A stretch of DNA of 9,549 bases from Idiomarina sp. UBA6142 (GCA_002423905.1 DIVC01000021.1:1-9549); one strand, 5' to 3'. Numbered from the stretch's first letter, positions 1-8,398 are shown. The notes: generated by a model from the letters alone, not told the origin. Translations and numbers: made by a program.

Positions 1-1042
1 CTAAGTTGGCACATTCAGCCTGAATCGTAACGCCGGCATTGCTGGCGTTTCGTTGCAGCATTTGCACCATTGAGGGGACCCCCTCTACTGCGGTCACATC
101 AGCTCCTGTTTGCGCTAGCGGAACTGAAAAATGACCGCTACCCGCGTACAAATCGAGAATAGCTTCGCCCGGTTGTGGTTGCAGCCAAGCCAGCACCTGC
201 GCCACCATGGCCTCGCTGAGAATTGAGTTCACTTGCAAGAAATCACCCGGCATAAAGCTCAATTGCGCTCCTGCGCTGCGATAACTAGGCAGTTCTTGGT
301 GTGGTGACAGCGGTTGTATGGGCTGCTCAGCACACTGCAACCAGATCTGCACGTGCTGTTGTTCGGCGAATTGCTCGAACACATGGCGATCGCTTTCACC
401 CACGGCACAGGTAAAGCGTGCTAATAATACTGTTTGTTCAGCGGCGATCAGCTCAATATGGCCCAAACCGCGAATCGCAGTTAAACGCGGTAACAGTTGT
501 TGCAGAGGTTGCAGCAGCTGATCCAATTCTGGCTGTAAAGTCAGACAGCTGTTTACGGCAATGATGGTTTTACTGGAACGGCTGCGATAGCCCAATAGTA
601 AGCGCCGTTGTTTACCATCCCAGTGCACCGCTAAGCGCGTACGTCGGCGATATTGCCACGCTGCTGCGGTCAATGGCGGTAGCCACTTCAACGCCTCAAG
701 TTGAGCGAATTTTTGTAGCAATTCAACCACTACCTGCTGCTTGTGTTGCACCTGCTGTGTATAGGCCAAGTGTTGCAGATCGCAGCCACCGCACTCATGA
801 TAATACTGACATGGCGGAGTCACCCGCTCTGCAACTGCTTCGTCAATTGCAATAAGTTCAGCTTGGTAGTGCCCAGACGGGCGAAACCTGATTAATTCAC
901 CCACTAACGCGCCGGCGACAAAACATACGCCGTGATCGCCACGCACCACGCCACGACCTTGATGATCGAGACCCTGTACCCGATGCTGCTGCACTGCGGC
1001 TACTTTGCTGGAACGCTTTTGCGGGCGAAATATTTGTGCCAT
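1..1042 (-). CDS. rlmD: 23S rRNA (uracil-1939-C5)-methyltransferase RlmD, 3' end beyond window
   Basis: SAM-dependent enzyme that makes m5U at position 1939 of 23S rRNA (formerly RumA). My reading of the minus strand is open from ATG at 1042 to the left edge, giving 347 residues and no stop; E. coli RlmD has about 433. An N-terminal TRAM-like region (about 9-67) is followed by the family's iron-sulfur ligands C78-x5-C84-x2-C87 plus C166, matching the C-x5-C-x2-C and distant fourth Cys of E. coli. The methyltransferase part shows FMPGDFLQVN (263-272), the SAM motif LDLYAGSGHF (296-305) and E320 in VEGVPS. The catalytic Cys and C-terminal Glu would lie beyond the edge. The start is 14 bases after the pdxJ stop, with an AAGGTGA ribosome binding site overlapping that stop. 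Family is very likely; RlmD rather than another m5U paralogue is favoured by the Fe-S ligands and by rlmD lying near this locus in Vibrio. Confidence 0.93.
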   Translation of the reverse strand, partial: MAQIFRPQKRSSKVAAVQQHRVQGLDHQGRGVVRGDHGVCFVAGALVGELIRFRPSGHYQAELIAIDEAVAERVTPPCQYYHECGGCDLQHLAYTQQVQHKQQVVVELLQKFAQLEALKWLPPLTAAAWQYRRRTRLAVHWDGKQRRLLLGYRSRSSKTIIAVNSCLTLQPELDQLLQPLQQLLPRLTAIRGLGHIELIAAEQTVLLARFTCAVGESDRHVFEQFAEQQHVQIWLQCAEQPIQPLSPHQELPSYRSAGAQLSFMPGDFLQVNSILSEAMVAQVLAWLQPQPGEAILDLYAGSGHFSVPLAQTGADVTAVEGVPSMVQMLQRNASNAGVTIQAECANL

Positions 1043-1056
1043 GGGCTTTAATCACC

Positions 1057-1824
1057 TTACCCTATAGTCAGTGCCTGCTGGCGTGCCTGCAGCATCAACG
1101 TTTTCATCTCGCGCACCGCGCTATCCAGACCAACCATGACCGCGCGGGCAATAATAGCGTGGCCAATATTGAGTTCAACCAGTTCCGGAATTGCCGCGAT
1201 GGCGACACTATTATGATAATGCAAGCCGTGCCCCGCATTCACTTGTAATCCGGCTGAATGAGCATAACTGGCTGCTTGTCGCAACGTATGTAAAGCTTTT
1301 AATTGGGCGCGATCACAGCGCTGTTCGGCATAATGTCCGGTGTGTAATTCAATAATCGGAGCACCCGTGGCAATCGCCGCATCAATTTGCGTTTGGTCGG
1401 CATCAATAAACAACGAGGTTTGAATACCATGCGCAGCTAAGCGCTCTACCGCCGCGGTAATTTTAGCTCGTTGACCCGCCACATCCAAACCACCCTCAGT
1501 GGTGAGCTCTTCACGCTTTTCTGGGACCAAGCAACAATAGGTTGGCTTAATCCGACATGCTATGCCCAACATTTCTTCAGTCACTGCCATTTCTAAATTC
1601 ATGCGCGTTTGCAGTGTTTGCGCCAAAATGTCCACATCACGATCGGTAATGTGGCGGCGATCTTCACGCAAATGCACAGTAATCCCATCGGCCCCAGCCT
1701 GCTCGGCAATCGCCGCAGCAGTGACTGGATCAGGATAGCCCACACCACGTGCGTTACGCACTGTCGCGACATGGTCAATATTAACGCCGAGCAAAATTGC
1801 TGAATACCCATCACGCTGCTGCAT
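1057..1824 (-). CDS. pdxJ: Pyridoxine 5'-phosphate synthase PdxJ
   Basis: Cytoplasmic TIM-barrel enzyme that condenses 3-amino-2-oxopropyl phosphate with 1-deoxyxylulose 5-phosphate to form pyridoxine 5'-phosphate, the ring-closing step of DXP-dependent vitamin B6 synthesis. The 255-residue product is close to the E. coli length (243) with about six extra N-terminal residues. Visible family blocks are [17 protein letters not shown] (11-27), [14 protein letters not shown] (50-63), [10 protein letters not shown] (76-85), [12 protein letters not shown] (108-119) and [10 protein letters not shown] (196-205). H51, E78 and H199 correspond to the E. coli catalytic residues H45, E72 and H193. The ATG at 1824 is one base after the recO stop, and an AAGGA site (1833-1837) lies in recO's last codons, which suggests coupled translation. 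In E. coli acpS follows pdxJ; here rlmD follows. Confidence 0.98.
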   Translation of the reverse strand: MQQRDGYSAILLGVNIDHVATVRNARGVGYPDPVTAAAIAEQAGADGITVHLREDRRHITDRDVDILAQTLQTRMNLEMAVTEEMLGIACRIKPTYCCLVPEKREELTTEGGLDVAGQRAKITAAVERLAAHGIQTSLFIDADQTQIDAAIATGAPIIELHTGHYAEQRCDRAQLKALHTLRQAASYAHSAGLQVNAGHGLHYHNSVAIAAIPELVELNIGHAIIARAVMVGLDSAVREMKTLMLQARQQALTIG

Positions 1825-1825
1825 T

Positions 1826-2524
1826 TTAGCTATCCTTGGTTGCTATCAATGAATGAAAAAGTTGGCGACTACGTAACGGCTGATCGCCCAAATATGGCTG
1901 TAACGCCATACGCATGATACGTTTCATGGCTTGTAAACAATGTGCGTCAGACAAATCGAATTGACTTAAGCGCAAAATAACCTGTCCCTCAAACGCTCCA
2001 GGGCTCATCTCAAGCTGCCGCACGAAGCCGATGTGCGCACTAAATTGATAATACCCTGTCGCACTAATGCCGTCACCCGCACTATCGTGTAACCAATCAA
2101 AATGATGACCAAGATGATCCAGTAACTGCCATTCAAAGCGCCGCAGAATAGGCTCAACCTGAGTCGCCTCACTAAGCAAGTGCAGCGTTTGTTGATAGTC
2201 GGTAAATAAGCCATCAAGGGGTTGGTACAAGGCGGTCAATCGCTGCACCAGCTCGTTCACGTAAAAACCGCTATACAGGCAGTCACCACGCAGATGGTAG
2301 GCATCACCGCTGGCTTCAGCGTGGACCAGGGTTTGCAGTTCGTGGCGGCCGCGGCTACTGATCAATAACGGGGTAAATGGCTGCAAGCAAGCGCTCCAGC
2401 GGCTCTTAGGCCGTCGTGCACCTTTTGCTATAAGGCGGAAGCGCCCATGCTGAGCGCTAAACATCTCAACCATATAGCTGCTATCTTGAAACGGCCAGCG
2501 ATGCAAAACAAACGCCGGTTGCAC
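1826..2524 (-). CDS. recO: DNA repair protein RecO, GTG start
   Basis: Recombination mediator that works with RecR and RecF to load RecA on SSB-coated single-stranded DNA and to anneal complementary strands. The 232-residue product (E. coli 242) has the N-terminal OB-fold block, with [19 protein letters not shown] (4-22), [13 protein letters not shown] and LQPFTPLL, then the helical C-terminal domain with [29 protein letters not shown], and the closing run [19 protein letters not shown]. No zinc-binding Cys cluster is seen, as in E. coli RecO. The start is GTG at 2522-2524, two bases after the era stop; the next in-frame ATG (residue 18) falls inside the conserved OB-fold. A GAGGA ribosome binding site six bases upstream of GTG is formed by era's last codons. 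Confidence 0.96.
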   Translation of the reverse strand: MQPAFVLHRWPFQDSSYMVEMFSAQHGRFRLIAKGARRPKSRWSACLQPFTPLLISSRGRHELQTLVHAEASGDAYHLRGDCLYSGFYVNELVQRLTALYQPLDGLFTDYQQTLHLLSEATQVEPILRRFEWQLLDHLGHHFDWLHDSAGDGISATGYYQFSAHIGFVRQLEMSPGAFEGQVILRLSQFDLSDAHCLQAMKRIMRMALQPYLGDQPLRSRQLFHSLIATKDS

Positions 2525-2526
2525 GC

Positions 2527-3435
2527 TTATTCCTCGCCGTAACCTAGGCTACGTAATGCTCGTTCGTCGTCAGACCAGCCCGATTTGACTTTAACCCATA
2601 GCTTTAACAGCACTTGGCCATCCACCAAGGTTTCAATGTCTTTGCGCGCTTCGGCACCAATAGTTTTTAACTTTTGCCCACCGGCGCCAATCACCATGCG
2701 CTTTTGCCCATCACGTTCGACCAAAATCAGCGCATGAATATGGGTTACACCAGACGGCGCGACTTGAAATTGTTCAATGGCTACAGTGGTACTATAGGGT
2801 AGTTCATCGCCGGTAAAACGCATTAGTTTTTCGCGAATAATCTCAGCCGTCATAAATCGCAACGAGCGGTCCGTTACATAATCATCTGGGTAATGATGAA
2901 CCCCAGGCTTGGCATAGTGATGCACAACCTCACGTAACGCATCAACTTGTTCACCGGTTTCTGCTGACAATGGAATAATTTCAGCGAAATCGTGCAATTG
3001 CGCATATTCTTGTAGGCGCGGTAACAACTTACCCTTGTCTTTCATTAAATCAATTTTATTCACTACCAGAATCACCGGGAGTTGGGTTTTCTTCAATTTT
3101 TCAAGCACATGCTGGTCATCGGCGGTCCACTTATTCGATTCCACCACAAACAACACCGCCTCAACCCCGGCAATTGAGCTGCTGGCAGCGCGATTCATTA
3201 AACGATTCATGGCTTTCTTTTCGTCTTGATGCAACCCCGGTGTATCCACATAGACAATTTGCCGTTCATCAATAGTTTCTATGCCAAGGATACGATGTCG
3301 CGTGGTCTGCGGTTTACTGGAGGTAATGCTGATTTTTTGCCCAAGAATTTTGTTCAACAAGGTTGATTTGCCAACATTAGGTCGGCCAACGATGGCGATA
3401 AATGCAGATGCCTGTGGCATCGATTCAACTGACAT
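2527..3435 (-). CDS. era: GTPase Era
   Basis: Essential GTPase that binds the 3' end of 16S rRNA and assists 30S subunit maturation, acting in the cytoplasm and at the inner membrane. The 302-residue length equals the usual 301. The GTPase domain shows G1 GRPNVGKST (17-25), a TTRHR switch (44-48), G3 DTPG (64-67), G4 NKID (126-129) and G5 SAE (157-159). The C-terminal KH domain contains [10 protein letters not shown], the nucleic-acid-binding [14 protein letters not shown], and the typical tail [20 protein letters not shown]. The start is ATG at 3435, two bases after the rnc stop, with AGGA nine bases upstream inside rnc's end. The rnc-era-recO order is classical, and RNase III and Era both act on rRNA precursors. 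Confidence 0.99.
   Translation of the reverse strand: MSVESMPQASAFIAIVGRPNVGKSTLLNKILGQKISITSSKPQTTRHRILGIETIDERQIVYVDTPGLHQDEKKAMNRLMNRAASSSIAGVEAVLFVVESNKWTADDQHVLEKLKKTQLPVILVVNKIDLMKDKGKLLPRLQEYAQLHDFAEIIPLSAETGEQVDALREVVHHYAKPGVHHYPDDYVTDRSLRFMTAEIIREKLMRFTGDELPYSTTVAIEQFQVAPSGVTHIHALILVERDGQKRMVIGAGGQKLKTIGAEARKDIETLVDGQVLLKLWVKVKSGWSDDERALRSLGYGEE
2531..2535 (-). promoter_or_regulatory. recO ribosome binding site for a GTG start
   Basis: GAGGA contributed by the last two Glu codons of era, six bases upstream of the GTG at 2524. It decides the start and ties recO translation to the end of era. Confidence 0.8.
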
Positions 3436-3437
3436 AC

Positions 3438-4130
3438 TTAGTTATCCTGTTGCTGCATAAGTTGCAGCGCTTTGCTGGCGGCGTGTTGTTCAGCTTTGCG
3501 GCGGCTAGTACCTTGCCCTAATACCGGTTCCGCCAAACCAATCACGGTACATTGCACAGTAAACTGCTGATTATGTGCCTGCCCTTGTATACTCACCACG
3601 TCATAAACGGGCAAATCGAGTGCCAAGCCCTGTAATTGTTCTTGTAAGCGCGTTTTCGGATCTTTGTGGCTAGCACCAGGTTTAATCTGTTGCAGCTCAG
3701 TGTCATACCAACGCAGCACCACCTCACGACAACGAGCTAAATCACTATCGATATACATCGCACCTAAAATAGCTTCAACGGCATCGGCTAATATGGATTC
3801 GCGCCTTTGCCCGCCGCTTTTCAACTCACCTTGGCCTAATTCCAAATGGCGGCCTAATTCAAACCGTTGCGCTAATTTGGCCAGCGACCGACCGCATACC
3901 AAGGTTGATCGCATGCGGCTTAGATCGCCTTCATCAATGGCTGGAAAGCCTTCGTATAAAGCTTCACTGATAATGATGCTAAGCACCGAATCACCGAGGA
4001 ATTCTAACCGTTCATTGTGCAAATTAGCCGCACTGCGGTGAGTTAACGCTTGTTGCAACAACGCCTGCTGCTGAAATTGATAGCCGATGGTCTGTTCTAG
4101 CTGCGCTAAGGGCGGTTTGGGTAGACTCAA
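3438..4130 (-). CDS. rnc: Ribonuclease III, TTG start
   Basis: Double-strand-specific endoribonuclease that processes the rRNA precursor and some mRNAs; in E. coli it also cleaves its own leader. The 230-residue product (E. coli 226) has the catalytic domain (about 8-150) with the signature [14 protein letters not shown] (38-51); E43, D47, D116 and E119 match the Mg-binding acidic residues E41, D45, D114 and E117. The double-stranded RNA-binding domain starts at [12 protein letters not shown] (from 157) and contains [19 protein letters not shown] near the C-terminus. The start is TTG (4128-4130): the first in-frame Met is residue 73, far inside the catalytic domain, and a GGAG site lies six bases upstream in the last codon of lepB. 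The gap to lepB is three bases. No lepB-rnc leader exists to form the autoregulatory stem-loop of E. coli, unless it lies within lepB coding sequence. Confidence 0.98.
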   Translation of the reverse strand: MSLPKPPLAQLEQTIGYQFQQQALLQQALTHRSAANLHNERLEFLGDSVLSIIISEALYEGFPAIDEGDLSRMRSTLVCGRSLAKLAQRFELGRHLELGQGELKSGGQRRESILADAVEAILGAMYIDSDLARCREVVLRWYDTELQQIKPGASHKDPKTRLQEQLQGLALDLPVYDVVSIQGQAHNQQFTVQCTVIGLAEPVLGQGTSRRKAEQHAASKALQLMQQQDN

Positions 4131-4133
4131 GGT

Positions 4134-5066
4134 TTACTCCACCGAACCTAAACGATGCCAGCGCACACCCGTCGGTAGCCATTGCGGTAGCACACTGCTA
4201 GCAGGACGGTCCATCTCAAAACTCATCCAAATGAATACCGCACGACCGACTAAATTTTGCTCCGGAACAAAGCCCCAAAAGCGACTGTCTTCGGAATTGT
4301 CACGGTTGTCACCCATGAAGAAATAATGCCCTTCTGGCACAATCCATTCATCTACTTGTGTACGCCTATCGGTTTGCTGATAGTAAAAACGTTCACGTGG
4401 AACAGCGCGTGGGTCGATCAATATCTCATGACTGACCTCACCGAGTTGCTCGCGGTAACGTAATAACGGTGACGCGCCATTGAAATCAATACTATCGGAC
4501 GCTGCGACATCACGAGCAATAACTTCAAGCTGTTGCGGACACTCGCTCTGGTCAGCCACGCAAACTGGCTCTAAGTAGATCGTTTTATTACGATAGATAA
4601 TACGATCGCCAGGTACACCAATAATTCGCTTGATAAAATCCACTTGGTCTTGCGGTGGATATTTGAATACCGCGATATCACCACGCTTCGGCGTGCCAGT
4701 GCGCGCTAGTTCAGTCCGCCATAGCGGATCTCTCAAGCTATAACTGAATTTTTCGACCAAAATAAAATCGCCCGCCAACATGGTCGGCATCATCGATGCG
4801 GAAGGAATACGAAAAGGCTCATAGACAAACGAGCGGAGCAATAAAATAACCAATAGAATTGGAAATACCGACTGCGCAAATTCAGCCACGCCGCCTTGCG
4901 GGGCCAGCCGTTGGCGCGCTGCTTCATCAAGCTGCTGATCGAGTCGTTGCTGCTCGGCAGCAATTCGTGCCAACCGTTTTGGCTTGTTCACCCGCGCATC
5001 AAACAACCAGATTAAACCAGCCGCCAGTGTCACCAGAGTCAACAAGACCGAATAAAAATTAGCCAT
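4134..5066 (-). CDS. lepB: Signal peptidase I LepB
   Basis: Inner-membrane serine protease that removes signal peptides from exported preproteins such as RseB. The 310-residue product (E. coli 324) has two predicted membrane segments (about 4-22 and 63-80) around a charged cytoplasmic loop, then the periplasmic catalytic domain. The catalytic Ser is S91 in IPSASMMPT and the general-base Lys is K146 in DFIKRIIGVPGD; box D (KRGDIAVFKYP, 127-137) and box E (MGDNRDNSEDSR, 251-262) are complete. C169 and C176 probably match the disulfide pair of the E. coli enzyme (C-x6-C here, C-x5-C there). The residue before the catalytic Ser is Ala instead of the E. coli Gly (SAS versus SGS), a position that varies in the wider family. 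The ATG at 5066 is 14 bases after the lepA stop with AAGGA six bases upstream. Confidence 0.98.
   Translation of the reverse strand: MANFYSVLLTLVTLAAGLIWLFDARVNKPKRLARIAAEQQRLDQQLDEAARQRLAPQGGVAEFAQSVFPILLVILLLRSFVYEPFRIPSASMMPTMLAGDFILVEKFSYSLRDPLWRTELARTGTPKRGDIAVFKYPPQDQVDFIKRIIGVPGDRIIYRNKTIYLEPVCVADQSECPQQLEVIARDVAASDSIDFNGASPLLRYREQLGEVSHEILIDPRAVPRERFYYQQTDRRTQVDEWIVPEGHYFFMGDNRDNSEDSRFWGFVPEQNLVGRAVFIWMSFEMDRPASSVLPQWLPTGVRWHRLGSVE
4137..4140 (-). promoter_or_regulatory. rnc ribosome binding site for a TTG start
   Basis: GGAG formed by the last sense codon of lepB plus one base, six bases upstream of the TTG at 4130. It supports TTG as the true start, because no other usable start codon precedes the conserved RNase III domain. 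Confidence 0.8.
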
Positions 5067-5080
5067 GGTTTATCCTTCGG

Positions 5081-6892
5081 TTACTTCCCTACTTTCAATA
5101 CCGCTAAAAATGCTTCTTGCGGCACTTCCACATTACCGAGGGTTTTCATGCGTTTCTTACCCTCTTTTTGCTTCGCTAATAATTTCTTTTTCCGACTAAC
5201 GTCGCCACCATAACACTTGGCTAACACGTTTTTACGTAATTGTTTGACCGTTGAACGAGCGATAATATGACCGCCAATAGCCGCCTGAATAGCGATATCA
5301 AACATTTGTCGCGGAATGAGCTCACGCATTTTCTCGACCAACTCACGACCACGCCCTTGCGAGTTATTACGGTGAGTAATCATCGCCAAGGCATCGACAC
5401 GATCACCGTTGATCATAATATCAACGCGCACCATGTCGGCTTCTTGGAAATGTTTGAATTGATAATCCAACGACGCATAACCGCGGCTGGTCGATTTCAA
5501 TCGATCAAAGAAGTCCATGACCACTTCGGCCATTGGCAGTTCATAGGTAACTGCTACTTGCTTGCCGTGATAGACCATTTTGGTTTGATAACCGCGTTTA
5601 TCCACACATAAGGTGATCACATTACCCAAATATTCTTGCGGAACTAAGATGTTAGCCTCAACAATGGGCTCAAAAATGGTATCGATGTCATTCAGCGGTG
5701 GAAGATTGGTTGGGTTATCCACCATCACTTCACTGCCATCTTTCTTCAGCACTTTATACACAACGGTTGGTGCAGTGGTGATCAGATCGATATCGTACTC
5801 ACGCTCTAAGCGTTCCTGAATGATTTCCATGTGCAACATGCCCAAGAAACCGACGCGAAAGCCGAAGCCCAGCGCACCTGAATTCTCTGGCTCATAAAAT
5901 AATGAAGCATCATTCAGTGATAATTTACCCAAGGCATCGCGGAAGCTCTCATAGTCATCCGATGAAATGGGAAACATGCCTGCGTAAACTTGCGGCTTGG
6001 ATTTTTTAAACCCAGGTAAGGCTTTATCAGCCGAGTTTTTACTCAAGGTTAGGGTATCACCAACCGGCGCACCTTGAATGTCCTTGATACCAGCAATGAC
6101 AAAGCCTACTTCACCACTGCGTAAGATGCCGCTTTCCGTTTGTTTGGGCGAAAAGAAGCCGACTTTATCGATCAAATGCGATTGTCCAGTAGACATCACT
6201 TTCATCTTGTCACCAGCACGGATCACACCATTTTTAACCCGTACTAACGACACCACGCCCTGATAGTTGTCAAACCATGAGTCAATAATCAAGGCTTGAA
6301 CCGGCGCATCAGGGTCACCCACAGGCGGCGGTATTTGCTTGACGATGCGCTCCAGCACATCTTCAATACCAACACCGGTTTTTGCCGAGCACTGCACCGC
6401 ATCAATAGCTTCGATACCAACAATGTCTTCAATCTCTTCGGCTACTCGCATCGGGTCTGCCGAAGGCAAATCAATTTTGTTGAGAATCGGCACTACCTCA
6501 AGATTCATCTCCAGAGCGGTATAGCAGTTCGCCAGCGTCTGTGCTTCAACACCTTGCGCCGCATCAACCACCAGTAATGCACCTTCGCAGCCCGCTAAGC
6601 TACGTGATACTTCATAAGAAAAGTCAACATGCCCTGGGGTGTCGATAAAATTCAACTGATAGGTTTCGCCATCTTTGGCGTTGTAGTGCAAAGTCACGCT
6701 TTGCGCTTTAATGGTAATGCCGCGCTCACGCTCAAGATCCATGGAATCCAGCACCTGCTCAGCCATTTCGCGATCAGCAAGGCCGCCACAAAATTGGATC
6801 AAGCGGTCAGATAACGTCGATTTACCATGATCAATGTGCGCAATAATGGAAAAGTTGCGAATATTTTGCTGTTTAAACGCCTGCTCGGGCAT
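5081..6892 (-). CDS. lepA: Elongation factor 4 (LepA), ribosome-associated GTPase
   Basis: Translational GTPase related to EF-G that binds ribosomes; roles in back-translocation and in 30S biogenesis have been proposed. The 603-residue protein (E. coli 599) has the GTPase domain with G1 AHIDHGKST (18-26), the ERGITIK switch (56-62), G3 DTPGHVDF (84-91), G4 NKID (138-141) and G5 SAK (169-171). EF-G-like domains II, III and V follow, then the LepA-specific C-terminal domain with [18 protein letters not shown] and [20 protein letters not shown]. The start at 6892 has a GGAG site six bases upstream and adds about eight residues before the conserved [14 protein letters not shown]. It is the first gene after the 88-base gap behind rseC, so it may have its own promoter while also receiving read-through from the rse genes. 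Confidence 0.99.
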   Translation of the reverse strand: MPEQAFKQQNIRNFSIIAHIDHGKSTLSDRLIQFCGGLADREMAEQVLDSMDLERERGITIKAQSVTLHYNAKDGETYQLNFIDTPGHVDFSYEVSRSLAGCEGALLVVDAAQGVEAQTLANCYTALEMNLEVVPILNKIDLPSADPMRVAEEIEDIVGIEAIDAVQCSAKTGVGIEDVLERIVKQIPPPVGDPDAPVQALIIDSWFDNYQGVVSLVRVKNGVIRAGDKMKVMSTGQSHLIDKVGFFSPKQTESGILRSGEVGFVIAGIKDIQGAPVGDTLTLSKNSADKALPGFKKSKPQVYAGMFPISSDDYESFRDALGKLSLNDASLFYEPENSGALGFGFRVGFLGMLHMEIIQERLEREYDIDLITTAPTVVYKVLKKDGSEVMVDNPTNLPPLNDIDTIFEPIVEANILVPQEYLGNVITLCVDKRGYQTKMVYHGKQVAVTYELPMAEVVMDFFDRLKSTSRGYASLDYQFKHFQEADMVRVDIMINGDRVDALAMITHRNNSQGRGRELVEKMRELIPRQMFDIAIQAAIGGHIIARSTVKQLRKNVLAKCYGGDVSRKKKLLAKQKEGKKRMKTLGNVEVPQEAFLAVLKVGK

Positions 6893-6898
6893 TAAGGA

Positions 6899-6902
6899 CT
6901 CC
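6899..6902 (-). promoter_or_regulatory. lepA ribosome binding site
   Basis: GGAG six bases upstream of the ATG at 6892. It supports this start, which puts a short extension before the conserved NIRNF block at residue 10, over any downstream start. Confidence 0.75.
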
Positions 6903-6935
6903 GTCTACAACACATACCAAAACTAGTAACCGCTG

Positions 6936-6964
6936 ATCATACTGATTCTGCGGCCGCGCATAAA
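6936..6964 (-). promoter_or_regulatory. Weak candidate sigma-70 promoter for lepA
   Basis: A TATGAT hexamer (6936-6941, one mismatch to TATAAT) lies about 44 bases upstream of the lepA ATG. The hexamer 17 bases further upstream is TTTATG (6959-6964), which matches only three of six positions of TTGACA, and there is no extended -10 TG. Position in the only sizeable gap is the main support. It could be a chance match. Confidence 0.25.
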
Positions 6965-6980
6965 GAAATTTCGGGAGATT

Positions 6981-7421
6981 TCAGCTGATTTGCTGAATTT
7001 GTAAGAGTTGGCTGACCTGCACATCGCGCAGCTTGAGCCAGTGGCGGATCAATACAAAGCTGGTTGCAAAGCCTACCAGTGCGGCAACGATGACATATCC
7101 CTCGGACCAGCCCAAGGCTAATTGCGTGGTCAACGCTATCGCCAATAGCACCAACAGCGGCAAGCCATACACCCATAACGAAAAACGCGTTAACATAGTC
7201 TGTGGCAACGCCAGTTCAATCTGATCACCCACAGCAAAGGCAGTGCCTGGGGGGCGTTGCACAATAAATTCCGCACGACGATCGGCAAATGCTTTGGAGA
7301 TAATGCCTGCGCCACAACTATTTTGCTGCGCACAACCACCACAACCACTCTTAAGTTCGGTACTCACGGTGAGATAGTCATCATGCAGGGCAACGATTTC
7401 AGCCCGTTCGCGAATCATCAT
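6981..7421 (-). CDS. rseC: Sigma-E operon protein RseC (SoxR-reducing / RseC family)
   Basis: Inner-membrane protein of the rpoE-rseABC operon. The family has been linked to the reduction of SoxR in E. coli and to thiamine synthesis; its role in sigma-E control is minor or unclear. The 146-residue product (E. coli 159) has an N-terminal domain with the conserved Cys motif C27-x2-C30-x5-C36 (CGGCAQQNSC), followed by two membrane segments (about 80-100 and 108-125) and a short basic, polar tail. The start ATG at 7421 shares its A with the rseB stop (TAATG), and no clear Shine-Dalgarno sequence lies at the usual distance, so translation probably depends on rseB. A second ATG follows immediately at 7418, so the start could be one codon later. 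Confidence 0.93.
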   Translation of the reverse strand: MMIRERAEIVALHDDYLTVSTELKSGCGGCAQQNSCGAGIISKAFADRRAEFIVQRPPGTAFAVGDQIELALPQTMLTRFSLWVYGLPLLVLLAIALTTQLALGWSEGYVIVAALVGFATSFVLIRHWLKLRDVQVSQLLQIQQIS

Positions 7422-8398
7422 TAGGGCGTACCAACAGCCTCAACATTGTCGGCGATTTGCCGCAGTGTCGCTACCGGTAACTTACCCACTACTGTCACGG
7501 CAAAATTGCCCTTGCGGGTATTATAAAATGATTCAGCCCCTTCAAACGCCAATTCTGGTAGCGCTTGTTCTTGTTGACGGCTGATATAGACAGACACCTC
7601 AGTGAGCCCATCGCTGTATAAAAAATGATCGCTGGCTAATTGGGTGGCATATAACAACCGATGCGTTTGCCGTTGCAACTGGAAACCAATCGGCAGCCAA
7701 CTCGGTGATAAGGCATATTTCGGCTGAACTTGGCTATTTGGGTCAAATAGCCGTGGCGGCCGCTGCACCCCTTGCAGGTCGGCCAACGATACCGGCAATT
7801 CCGGGGTTAATTGAAACGACGTCAGCTGCAACTGCTCCAGCACTTCGCCCTGTGGCGTTAACATCTGCATCTTCAACAGCATGCCAGTTTCACGATCAAT
7901 CCATAAACTGTAATGATAGCGACTGTTATCGCGGCTCACCAAGCGTAAATACTGGGTATCACGCCCAGTCACGCGCATCCCGCGCCCAGCAATTACTTGA
8001 TAATAGTCGTCTAACTGTGCAAATGGCCGATAAAAGGCCGCCGGTAACAAACCGTAGGTACTATCGGAATTGATTGAGTAGGAATTATCAGCGGGTTGAA
8101 AATAATACGAAGTTTGGTCACCAAGGCGCAAAATACGCACATCGGCACCGTTTAAATGTATCAGCAATTCTACTTCAAGATTATCGCTGTGGCGGCCATG
8201 CATCCACATAATTGGTTGAATGCGATCGCCCTGCACCTGCACTAGGGTTGCTTCAAAATTAAGCTCGCGTAGCGCTGTTGCCATACGATCAAACCACAAA
8301 ACCCCAGCTTGTTCTGCACTTGCTTGCTGAGCAGAAACCTGTGGGGCTATGAATAGTGCCAGCAACAACGCGATACTGGCGCGCCAGATGTTACTCAT
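7421..8398 (-). CDS. rseB: Periplasmic sigma-E regulator RseB (MucB family)
   Basis: Periplasmic protein that binds the periplasmic part of RseA and blocks its cleavage by DegS; lipopolysaccharide or mislocalised lipoprotein is thought to release it. The 325-residue precursor (E. coli 318) begins with a signal peptide whose hydrophobic core is about residues 8-19 and whose likely cleavage is after VSA (23/24). The large N-terminal domain, LolA/LppX-like in known structures, follows, with GLLPAAFYRPFAQLDDYY, RDTQYLRLVSRDNSRYHYSL and LWIDRETGMLLKMQML. The smaller C-terminal domain contains LSPSWLPIGFQLQ and YSDGLTEVSVYI. The start overlaps the rseA stop by eight bases (ATGAGTAA) and lacks a nearby Shine-Dalgarno sequence, consistent with coupling to rseA. 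LepB, encoded downstream, should process this precursor. Confidence 0.97.
   Translation of the reverse strand: MSNIWRASIALLLALFIAPQVSAQQASAEQAGVLWFDRMATALRELNFEATLVQVQGDRIQPIMWMHGRHSDNLEVELLIHLNGADVRILRLGDQTSYYFQPADNSYSINSDSTYGLLPAAFYRPFAQLDDYYQVIAGRGMRVTGRDTQYLRLVSRDNSRYHYSLWIDRETGMLLKMQMLTPQGEVLEQLQLTSFQLTPELPVSLADLQGVQRPPRLFDPNSQVQPKYALSPSWLPIGFQLQRQTHRLLYATQLASDHFLYSDGLTEVSVYISRQQEQALPELAFEGAESFYNTRKGNFAVTVVGKLPVATLRQIADNVEAVGTP

Larger units (their letters stand above)
6893..6980. other. rseC-lepA intergenic gap
   Basis: This is the only gap above 20 bases in the window. It holds the lepA ribosome binding site, a candidate -10 box and a GCGGCCGC palindrome. Reading toward lepA, the pentamer ATCAG occurs at 6942-6946 and 6933-6937, with a third copy at 6985-6989 at the end of rseC. 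I see no GC-rich stem followed by a T-tract, so no intrinsic terminator separates the rse genes from lepA. Confidence 0.7.

Noticed and set aside
72..85. GC-rich inverted repeat GAGGGG/CCCCTC as a terminator
   Set aside because: It sits inside rlmD coding VEGVPS in the SAM-binding domain, has a short stem and lacks a T-tract.
3664..4041. 125-codon open frame on the plus strand
   Set aside because: It lies entirely opposite rnc, has no recognisable domain, and the minus-strand gene is certain; it is a frame shadow.
5267..5611. 114-codon plus-strand open frame opposite lepA
   Set aside because: It is antisense to a highly conserved part of LepA and shows no domain or ribosome binding site of note.
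6937..7176. 79-codon minus-strand frame overlapping the end of rseC
   Set aside because: It overlaps the real rseC frame, resembles no family I know, and looks like a shifted reading of the RseC membrane segments.
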